DNA from: Salinimonas lutimaris
GTDB taxonomy: Bacteria; Pseudomonadota; Gammaproteobacteria; Enterobacterales; Alteromonadaceae
Assembly: GCF_005222225.1 (NCBI RefSeq)
Contig: NZ_CP036536.1
Span: 1,636,001-1,700,000, forward strand
DNA: 64,000 nt
Direction: 5' to 3'
A model generated the notes under the pieces. It had not been told where the DNA came from and made no database searches. It worked only from the letters and a program-made list of their open reading frames with translations. This document shows positions 55,651-62,155 of this stretch, in pieces (the stretch's first letter is position 1; each line of letters starts with the position of its first letter). Position numbers and translations under genes: made by a program.

Positions 55651-55929
55651 CTAAGGTTTTTCAGTGCCCTCAAATACTTCCCGGTGTGTGATCCAGGTTG
55701 CTGCCATCTCACCAAAGGCAATAAAGTGCGCGGTGTTTTCGTGCGCGTCCAGCGCCTGCTGGCTGGCCCATTGCTCCACAATATAGTAGCGGCCGGTATC
55801 GGTGCGAGCTAGTTCGTAGCGTAAAGCCCCGGGTTCCTGACGGCTTTTGTCTACCAGCACCTTAACAGCCTGTTCAAATTGCTCAATGTATTGTCTATCA
55901 ATGGTGAGTCCTACCAGTAATGTAATCAT
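55651..55929 (-). CDS. ABM-family putative quinol monooxygenase
   Basis: A 92-residue dimeric alpha-beta barrel protein. ITLLVGLTIDRQYIEQFEQAVKVL, SRQEPGALRYELARTD, YYIVEQWASQQALDAHENTAHF are the ABM (antibiotic biosynthesis monooxygenase, YgiN-like) pattern. It may oxidise quinols without a cofactor. It overlaps the MFS gene as ATGA, so it is the last gene of a three-gene operon. Confidence 0.85.
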   Translation of the reverse strand: MITLLVGLTIDRQYIEQFEQAVKVLVDKSRQEPGALRYELARTDTGRYYIVEQWASQQALDAHENTAHFIAFGEMAATWITHREVFEGTEKP

Positions 55930-57104
55930 GCGGTTCTCCTGTTGGTAAAGGTTAAATAGGACAGAGGTGCAAGTGCCAGTATGACCATGACAATGCCGGC
56001 TGCCGGGGTATACGCCAGTTCACCGGCTGATACTAAGCGCCCGCCCGCTGTTTCGCCCAGCGCAATGCCCAGATTAAATGCAGCAATATTCAACGCTGAG
56101 GTAAAATCCACCGCTTTGGGCGTATGGGCCTGGGCAATGCTGAGCATGCCGGTTTGCAGGGCAGGAGATAACGCAAAGGCCAGAATCCCCCAGGCAAATA
56201 ATGTGGTTGCCATCAGCCACGGCTGATACATCGCAACCAGCAGAAAAGCCAGTATCAGTGCCAGCGCGCTGAAGTTACCCAAAAGCGTTTTGTTCCAGCC
56301 AAACCGGGCTGATGCGTTGCCCCCACCCAGATTACCGATAAAGGTGGCAGCCCCGAATATCAGCAGCAGAATGCTGGCGGTTTGCTCGGTAAACCCGCTG
56401 ATTTGTACCATAATAGGCGTGACATAAGTGAACGCGGTAAAGGTCGCGCCAAAGCCTAAAATCGTTACGCCCATCATGGCTAGAATATGCGGGTTCTTAA
56501 GCGCTGACAGTTGTGTTTTGACATCAGCTGACGGCGTGACTTCCGGTCGGGGAAGCATGATTGCAGTGGCGACCAGTGAAATAATGGCCACCACCAGTAC
56601 CGCTACAAATGGCCATTGCCAGCCGGCTAGATTGCCGATAAAGCTGCCCAGAGGAACGCCGATAACCATCGCCAGAGTCAGGCCGGCAAACATCAGGGCA
56701 ATGGCGCGGGATTCATTGCCTTTACCGGCCAGCGCGGCTGCCACGGTTGCGCCAATGGCAAAAAAGCTGCCATGTGCCACCGCGGTCAGGAGCCGACCAG
56801 CCAGCAACATGTCAAAGGTGCTGGCGGTAGCAGAGATTAGGTTACCCAAGCTGAATATGGCAATAAGCGCCAATAGCACAGGCTTTTTGTTAAACCGGGC
56901 CAGAAGCAGGGTTACCACCGGCGTACCCAGAGCCAGTGCCAGTGCATACAGACCGACCAGTGAGCCGGCCTTTTCCAGCGGCACATTAAGGTCGCTGGCA
57001 ATACTGTTAAGTACACCCACTACAATAAATTCGGCTACGCCGATGGCAAATGCAGTCAGCGACAACAGATAAATTCCCGGATGAAGACGCATCTTATCAG
57101 CCAT
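55926..57104 (-). CDS. MFS efflux transporter (AraJ/YdhP-like)
   Basis: A 392-residue major facilitator. The ATG at 57104 follows AGGAGGCGCTGT, so I prefer it to the upstream in-frame start at 57155. FAIGVAEFIVVGVLNSIASDL, LYALALALGTPVVTLLLARFNKKPVLL, and AHGSFFAIGATVAAALAG are typical of DHA1 drug-exporter types such as AraJ and YdhP. The start overlaps the stop of the GlcG-like gene. The operon context (GlcG-like, ABM monooxygenase) suggests export of a quinone-like or aromatic compound. Confidence 0.85.
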   Translation of the reverse strand: MADKMRLHPGIYLLSLTAFAIGVAEFIVVGVLNSIASDLNVPLEKAGSLVGLYALALALGTPVVTLLLARFNKKPVLLALIAIFSLGNLISATASTFDMLLAGRLLTAVAHGSFFAIGATVAAALAGKGNESRAIALMFAGLTLAMVIGVPLGSFIGNLAGWQWPFVAVLVVAIISLVATAIMLPRPEVTPSADVKTQLSALKNPHILAMMGVTILGFGATFTAFTYVTPIMVQISGFTEQTASILLLIFGAATFIGNLGGGNASARFGWNKTLLGNFSALALILAFLLVAMYQPWLMATTLFAWGILAFALSPALQTGMLSIAQAHTPKAVDFTSALNIAAFNLGIALGETAGGRLVSAGELAYTPAAGIVMVILALAPLSYLTFTNRRTA

Positions 57105-57486
57105 ACAGCGCCTCCTGAGCCAGTTGCTCATCAGCTTCAAGAGTGGCACCGGCAACTCCTAGGCCCCCGATAACCTGACCCTGTTCATCACGAATTACCA
57201 GACCACCACCAAAACTGATCATGCCGTTGTTGGTCGACTCCAGTGTGTACAGGTCAGCGCCAGCCCGGGCCATACTACCTAAAGCAGCAGAGTCGGTATG
57301 AAACAGCGCAGCGGTGCGGGCTTTTTTGATTGCTACATCAATGGTTCCCAGCGCTGTGTTATCCATACGGGCAAACAGCACCTGCAAACCGGCCTGATCC
57401 ACCACCGCCACACTGATATGAAAACCCTCTCGCTGCGCTGCGTGTTGAGCGTTACTGACTAACTGCTGTGCTTGTGCTAATTGCAT
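57097..57486 (-). CDS. GlcG/HbpS family protein
   Basis: A 129-residue protein of the heme-degrading/HbpS-like fold. LAQAQQLVSNAQHAAQREGF, VAVVDQAGLQVLFARMDN, IDVAIKKARTAALFHTDS, and VIRDEQGQVIGGLGVAGATLEAD cover the usual blocks. Members bind heme or corrinoids, or accompany glycolate and aromatic catabolic genes; no clear catalysis is assigned. It is the first gene of the operon with the MFS and ABM genes. Confidence 0.85.
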   Translation of the reverse strand: MQLAQAQQLVSNAQHAAQREGFHISVAVVDQAGLQVLFARMDNTALGTIDVAIKKARTAALFHTDSAALGSMARAGADLYTLESTNNGMISFGGGLVIRDEQGQVIGGLGVAGATLEADEQLAQEALYG

Positions 57487-57601
57487 ACTTTGCCACTCCG
57501 TATCTTAAAAAGGTTGGTGTGCAGAGTAAGAGCGTGAGGGGCTTAGCAAAAGAGAAGAGCGGAATTGCGGTGCAATGTTTGATAATGCCGAACAAATGTA
57601 G

Positions 57602-58316
57602 CTATGGTGATGAAAAATGAACTCGCTGAAGTTGACCGGCCAGCGTATGCAAGCGGCTTTCCGGAAGCCGGGCTGCTGGTCCTGCTACCCCCAGTACCGC
57701 GATGACGTCGCCATTATCATAAAGCGGCAGAGCCAGGCAGTTCAGACCAATTTCAGCCTGTTCCAGATCAAGCGCATAACCTTGCCGGTAAATTTCAGTC
57801 AGTTCACCAGACAACGTCTCTGACATACTCCCGGTTTTGCGCAACTGTCGAACCAGTTGCGGTGTGAAAGCCAGAAATACTTTACCAATGGCAGATGTGT
57901 TCAGCTTTTCGCGCTTACCCCGTGGGTTAGCCAGACGCAGACTATTGCCTCCCTGTATGGCTTCAGCATAAACATAGTCCTGATTGCCGCCCGGTACTGC
58001 CAGATAACTGGTTTCACCAGATTTGACTGGCGGTATATTCCAGCAGAGCCTGATAACGATTACGCACGGACTCGTGTTGGGCCATCACCGGCTGAGCCAG
58101 CGCACCTAAACGGCTGCCCAACTTATACAGGTTATCCTGGCGCTGCACATAACCCAGTGAAATCAGGGTATTGAGTAGTCCGTGAGCAGTGGTTTTATTC
58201 AGCCCGCAGTAACTGACCAGCTCACTCAGGCGTGCCTGACCACCCAAAGAGCCCAGCGCCTCAAGCAGCGCAAATGCCCGTTCTACCGATTGAATTGTCT
58301 TTAGCGGATTCGTCAT
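57602..58316 (-). pseudogene. IclR-family regulator with a single frameshift
   Basis: The N-terminal part, from the ATG at 58316 (MTNPLKTIQSVERAFALLEA), has the IclR winged helix with LSELVSYCGLNKTTAHGLLN. This frame stops at 58014 (ASQIW-stop). One base over, the effector domain continues without break: SGETSYLAVPGG, YVYAEAIQGGNSLRLANPRG, LNTSAIGKVFLAF and IAVLGVAGPAARLPE, ending at 57602. The shift lies near 58017-58024, where CAAATC would restore the frame if one A were removed. The total would be about 238 residues, normal for IclR. It is upstream of, and probably once controlled, the GlcG-MFS-ABM operon. Confidence 0.85.
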
Positions 58317-58409
58317 GTTAAGTGATAAGCCAGTAAGTATTACACCAGTAGACGGCAATACGCGCTTAAGGGATGCAAAGCAGACTATGCCGGGGTAATG
58401 TACGACGTG

Positions 58410-58649
58410 TTAGTTTTGGGCAAACTTAACCCTGATTTTGCTTTTGGCGATATTTTTATGTTGCAGCTCATGGCAGGCCTTTTTGGCTTCGGCCGCGTCT
58501 GGCATTTCAACAAACGCAAAGCCTTTAGACAGGCCGGTTTCTTTATCCAGAACCAGATCACATTGTGCTACGGTGCCATATTCACTGAAAAGACTGTAGA
58601 TTTCCTGCTCTGTTACTGTTCTGGCGAGGTTACGAACTAAAAGTTTCAT
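58410..58649 (-). CDS. RRM-type RNA-binding protein
   Basis: A 79-residue single RNA recognition motif. RNP2 is KLLVRNLA and RNP1 is KGFAFVEM, in the order beta1-alpha1-beta2-beta3-alpha2-beta4, with IRVKFAQN at the end. Small single-RRM proteins of marine gammaproteobacteria are thought to act in cold adaptation or RNA chaperoning. The start follows AGAAGTACACT. Confidence 0.9.
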   Translation of the reverse strand: MKLLVRNLARTVTEQEIYSLFSEYGTVAQCDLVLDKETGLSKGFAFVEMPDAAEAKKACHELQHKNIAKSKIRVKFAQN

Positions 58650-58739
58650 AGTGTACTTCTATAAGAAAAGAGCCCGATTATCTCAGGTATGCGGTGTTTA
58701 ACCAAGCCAGGATTGTGTTTTTAATACCACAGGCCGTTT

Positions 58740-58910
58740 TTACTGCTGTTTAAGCACTTCAATGCGCTTTGCCAGCTCTTCTGCCTCGGCGGTCATTGCA
58801 GAATAAGTTCTGATATCTCCGTTTCGCTGTGCATGCATGGCTTTTTCCAGCAATGCTGCGTGTTGTTTTTGTAACTTTTTGGTGGGGTCGCGCCGTAAAA
58901 ATGAAAACAT
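58740..58910 (-). CDS. DUF6435-like small coiled-coil protein
   Basis: A 56-residue protein, MFSFLRRDPTKKLQKQHAAL then LEKAMHAQRNGDIRTYSAM and AEAEELAKRIEVLKQQ. It is highly charged and helical and matches my memory of the short DUF6435 proteins found after RRM or other small genes in marine gammaproteobacteria. The ATG at 58910 is preceded by ATACCATT; the ribosome site is weak. Function is unknown. Confidence 0.7.
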   Translation of the reverse strand: MFSFLRRDPTKKLQKQHAALLEKAMHAQRNGDIRTYSAMTAEAEELAKRIEVLKQQ

Positions 58911-59026
58911 AATGGTACCGGTGAAACAGTGGTTATTTTATGAGAATAACGTATTTGCAGCATCAGGTTGATTAACTTCACGCAATAGTCCGGTGTTGCG
59001 GTAAAAGCAGCGACTGACCAGCACTA

Positions 59027-59461
59027 TCAGGCGCTATGAGGAGTTTTCAGTTGCGTGATTCTGGCTTCCATATAGCGCAAAATATCACGCCATGACACCA
59101 TGCCAACGGGATGCTGTCGGGCATCGACAACCGGCAGGCAGGACACAGTATGCTGGTTAAAGCGTTGCATGGCGCTGACTACAGAGTCTGTCGGCTGCAG
59201 GGTAATGACATGACGAGTCATGATCTGATGCGCCCGTTTATCCAGCGTTGCACGGTCCCGGGCACGCTCACTCAGGGTGTCTGCAAATGGGCTGAGTGCT
59301 GCTAATAAGTCCCGGTCAGAAATGATACCGGCCAGTTTATTGTCCTGTACCACCACCAGGTGATGAAAGCCGGTGGCATCAAATAATTCGCGCAAGGTCT
59401 GCAAACTGTCATCCAGGTGCACGCTCACCACCCGGGCAGACATAATCTGGCTCACATTCAT
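59027..59461 (-). CDS. Two-CBS-domain protein
   Basis: A 144-residue protein made of a CBS pair: MSARVVSVHLDDSLQTLREL to IISDRDLLAALSPF, and MTRHVITLQPTDSVVSAM to GMVSWRDILRYMEA. Stand-alone CBS pairs bind adenine nucleotides and act as regulators; the partner here is not known. It is a monocistronic gene, with an AT-rich promoter region shared with the divergent hydrolase gene. Confidence 0.88.
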   Translation of the reverse strand: MNVSQIMSARVVSVHLDDSLQTLRELFDATGFHHLVVVQDNKLAGIISDRDLLAALSPFADTLSERARDRATLDKRAHQIMTRHVITLQPTDSVVSAMQRFNQHTVSCLPVVDARQHPVGMVSWRDILRYMEARITQLKTPHSA

Positions 59462-59602
59462 AGAAAATCCGCTTTATTGTTTTAGATAAGTATAAAAGTG
59501 GTTTAGAAAAACAGCGATTTTTTATTCCAATTCCGGTTTCGGCCATTGTTCTGTGCAAACAGGGTGTTATTATCATTTTGTTAACAACAAACAGAGCTAA
59601 AA

Positions 59603-60862
59603 ATGAAAACGTTTAACCCTACATTGATTTTTACAGCAGGCCTGGCAATAAGCGGCCCCGTCATGGCCGCGCAAAACCTGTATCAAACCCTGCCGGCTGA
59701 GGTTACACCGCAACTCAGTGAGCAAGGAAAAATGCCGGTGGGAGTCACCACAGTGACAGTTACTGACGAGCAGCATCCTGAATTATGGAGTGATAATCGC
59801 AATGAGCGCTCGCTAAAGCTGGAAGTATGGTATCCGGCCGTTAAGCAGACTGCGCCGGCTACGTATGAAAATGTCACCCGTAGTCACACAGTCTTTACCC
59901 TTGAAGGGCAGGCCGGCCGGGACGCTGATCTGGCTGACGGGCAATATCCGCTGGTGGTGTTAAGTCACGGTTATACAGGTTACCGGCATCTGATGTTTTA
60001 TCTGGGTGAGCATCTGGCCTCCCATGGATATATTGTGGCCGCCATAGATCACACTGATTCCACCAACGAAGAAATCAATTTTGCCGAGTCGCCTTATGCG
60101 GGCTTCCCAAGCACATTATTTAACCGTACCAGAGACCAGCAATTTACTCTGGATGCCATGCTTCGTGAACCGCTGTTTGAAACGCACATTGATGAGCAGC
60201 GCGCAGGTTTAATTGGCTATTCTATGGGCGGCTATGGGGCAGTGAGCACAGTGGGCGGTTGCTACCAGTTCAGCGACAGTGCTGCGGGTCAGTTTACCGG
60301 TATCAAAGAGCCTGCGCAGGCAAAAGCACTGGCCGATAAGCTCAATACCTGTGCTGGTGGCAACGCCAGCAGTGAGGAAATGGACCCGCGCTGGTCTGCC
60401 ACGGTAGCGCTTGCCCCCTGGGGCGGCCAGCATCAGTTGTTTGACCCGGCCTCGCTGGCCCGGATTCAGACACCGGTACTGTATGTTGCCGGTGATGCTG
60501 ATGATATTTCCGGTTATGACGGCATTCAGTGGTTATTTGATAATACTGGCAGCCCGGATAGCCAAATGCTGACGATTCATAATGCCCGTCATAATATTGC
60601 TCCGCATCCGGCCCCTGAAGAGGCCTACAGCAAGGAGTTTGATCTGGGTTCATATTATGAGCCGGCCTGGCGTATTCAGAGTTTGAATATGATTATTGAG
60701 CACTTTAGTCTGGCGATGATGGACTGTTATCTAAAGCAGGATAAAAATGCCTGTAGTTACCTGGATGTTCAGGGGAATAGTAATGAAGAGCAGGGCGCTG
60801 CGCCATGGAAAGGTTTTGATAAGCGCTGGGGACTTGGGCTGAGTATGCAGCACAAGCAGTGA
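59603..60862 (+). CDS. Secreted alpha/beta-hydrolase (PAF-acetylhydrolase-like)
   Basis: A 419-residue enzyme with a signal peptide (about 1-22, ending VMAAQ). LKLEVWYPAV and YPLVVLSHGYTGYRHLMFYL, with the oxyanion HG, lead to the nucleophile in GLIGYSMGGYGAVS. The acid is probably in YVAGDADDISGYDG and the histidine in HNARHNIAPHP. The layout resembles platelet-activating-factor acetylhydrolase and dienelactone-hydrolase-like lipases. Likely action is on short acyl esters in the periplasm. The DNA array that follows begins 30 bp after its stop. Confidence 0.83.
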   Translation: MKTFNPTLIFTAGLAISGPVMAAQNLYQTLPAEVTPQLSEQGKMPVGVTTVTVTDEQHPELWSDNRNERSLKLEVWYPAVKQTAPATYENVTRSHTVFTLEGQAGRDADLADGQYPLVVLSHGYTGYRHLMFYLGEHLASHGYIVAAIDHTDSTNEEINFAESPYAGFPSTLFNRTRDQQFTLDAMLREPLFETHIDEQRAGLIGYSMGGYGAVSTVGGCYQFSDSAAGQFTGIKEPAQAKALADKLNTCAGGNASSEEMDPRWSATVALAPWGGQHQLFDPASLARIQTPVLYVAGDADDISGYDGIQWLFDNTGSPDSQMLTIHNARHNIAPHPAPEEAYSKEFDLGSYYEPAWRIQSLNMIIEHFSLAMMDCYLKQDKNACSYLDVQGNSNEEQGAAPWKGFDKRWGLGLSMQHKQ

Positions 60863-60891
60863 GGGGAGCATCGTCGTCTTTGACGTTCACC

Positions 60892-61011
60892 CGTCGTCCC
60901 TGAATCGCGCAGCGATATCAGGGATCTCGTTGGGCATTGACTACCTCAAGCGATAGGATGATTCGAATCAGCCAGCCTGTTGCGGAGATTCCCGCTTTCG
61001 CGGGGACGACG
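60892..61011. repeat. Repeat A, copy 1 (MITE-like)
   Basis: A 120-bp unit with ends CGTCGTCCC and GGGGACGACG in inverted orientation. Inside, TGAATCGCGCAGCGATATCA is a small palindrome, and CCCGCTTTCGCGGGG is a hairpin close to the right end. Confidence 0.75.
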
Positions 61012-61021
61012 TCATATTTTC

Positions 61022-61062
61022 CGCCATCTCTTAACCGCGCAGCAGCAACAATAATCCCGTCG
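61022..61062. repeat. Repeat D, copy 1
   Basis: A 41-bp sequence beginning CGCCATCTCTTAACCGCGCA, repeated identically at 61989-62029. It separates repeat A units. Confidence 0.75.
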
Positions 61063-61065
61063 GCC

Positions 61066-61330
61066 CGTCGTCCAGGGGGCATAAAGTGCAAACCTCGACC
61101 TCCCTTGTGAGCGGCTAACCGAGCGCAACGCTACGTTAGTGACTTAAGTCGTTAATTGAATATCGCAGGTTTACCATCCTTTGCCGGTGTTGACCGGCGG
61201 CAACCAGAGGGTAATGGCGATTACCCTCTGGGCTTCCTCGCTGTCCGGGTGCGCTCAACGCTGCGCTTGAAGGGGCCCAAAAGCGTTACTTTCTTCGAAT
61301 ACTCTGTAGTTGATAATTCCACAATTACCT
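61066..61330. repeat. Repeats B and C, copy 1
   Basis: About 265 bp starting CGTCGTCCAGGGGGCATAAA. It includes a 12-bp perfect stem, CCAGAGGGTAAT (61204-61215) with ATTACCCTCTGG (61220-61231), and then segment C (from 61270, AAAAGCGTTACTTTCTTCGA). It is repeated at 61475-61858 with an insertion. Confidence 0.75.
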
Positions 61331-61446
61331 CGTCGTCCCTGAAGCCCGAAGGGCTATCAGGGATCTCCTTGGGCAATGACTACCTCAAGCACAAGGATTA
61401 TTTCAGTCAGCCTGTTAACGAGATTCCTGCTTACGCAGGAACGACG
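61331..61446. repeat. Repeat A, copy 2
   Basis: A 116-bp unit with the same ends as copy 1. The inner palindrome is GAAGCCCGAAGGGC, as in copy 3, and the right hairpin is TTCCTGCTTACGCAGGAA, a compensated variant that keeps the pairing. Confidence 0.75.
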
Positions 61447-61474
61447 GACTATAAACACGATGTTTTTTCGGTCT

Positions 61475-61858
61475 CGTCGTCCAGGGGGCATAAAGTGCAA
61501 ACCTCGACCTCCCTTGTGAGCGGCTAACCGGGCGCAACGCTACGTTAGTGACTTAAGTCGTTAATTGAATATCGCAGGCTTACCACCCTTTGCCGGTGTT
61601 GACCGGCGGCAACCAGAGGGTAATGGCGATTACCCTCTGGACTCCCACGCTGCCCCTGTGCGCTCAACGCTGTGCTTTAGATGAACAGGCAAAACCAAGC
61701 GGGCCAAAAGGGACATCCGTGTCCCTGTTGTCCCTATCTCATCATCCGTGATGAGATTTGCTTTTGCTTATCTGTTCATCTAAAGCCCATGAGCTTAAAG
61801 GGGCTCAAAAGCGTTACTTTCTTCGAATACTCTGTAGTTGATAATTCCACAATTACCT
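61475..61858. repeat. Repeats B and C, copy 2, with insertion
   Basis: A near copy of 61066-61330, including the 12-bp stem at 61613-61640 and segment C at 61797-61858. Between B and C it holds an extra 113-bp palindromic element, which is absent from copy 1. Confidence 0.75.
61674..61786. repeat. 113-bp cruciform-like element nested in repeat B/C
   Basis: GCTTTAGATGAACAG (61674-61688) and CTGTTCATCTAAAGC (61772-61786) are a perfect 15-bp inverted repeat, extended by GCAAAA/TTTTGC. Inside are two hairpins with the same TCCG loop: GGGACA-TGTCCC (61710-61725) and TCTCATCA-TGATGAGA (61737-61756). Confidence 0.8.
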
Positions 61859-61978
61859 CGTCGTCCCTGAAGCCCGAAGGGCTATCAGGGATCTCCTTGG
61901 GCAATGACTACCTTAAGCAAAAGGATACTTTCAGTCAGCCAGCCTGTTGAGGAGATCCCCGCTTTCGCGGGGACGACG
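61859..61978. repeat. Repeat A, copy 3
   Basis: A 120-bp unit with intact ends CGTCGTCCC and GGGGACGACG. The left half matches copy 2 and the right half copy 1. Confidence 0.75.
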
Positions 61979-61988
61979 TAATATTTTT

Positions 61989-62029
61989 CGCCATCTCTTA
62001 ACCGCGCAGCAGCAACAATAATCCCGTCG
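61989..62029. repeat. Repeat D, copy 2
   Basis: Identical to 61022-61062. It leads straight into repeat A copy 4, sharing the CGTCG motif. Confidence 0.75.
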
Positions 62030-62142
62030 TCCCTGAATCGCGCAGCGATATCAGGGATCTCGTTGGAACCTGGCTACCCATTTCAAAGGTTATTTTGTAT
62101 CAGCCAGCCTGTTGCGGAGATCCCCGCTTTCGCGTGGATGCC
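62025..62142. repeat. Repeat A, copy 4 (decayed right end)
   Basis: The left end matches copy 1. The right end, CCCGCTTTCGCGTGGATGCC, has lost the perfect hairpin and the GGGACGACG terminus. It ends 14 bp from the alpha-galactosidase stop. Confidence 0.7.
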
Positions 62143-62155
62143 AGAAGTGAGGGTT

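Noticed and set aside
61156-61950. Plus-strand frames of about 123 and 89 codons inside the repeat array, sharing a C-terminal sequence
   Set aside because: They run across repeat boundaries and share sequence only because the repeats are duplicated; no ribosome site or protein motif supports them.
60892-62142. CRISPR array
   Set aside because: Units are long (41 to about 265 bp), of several kinds and without regular unique spacers; there are no cas genes in the window.
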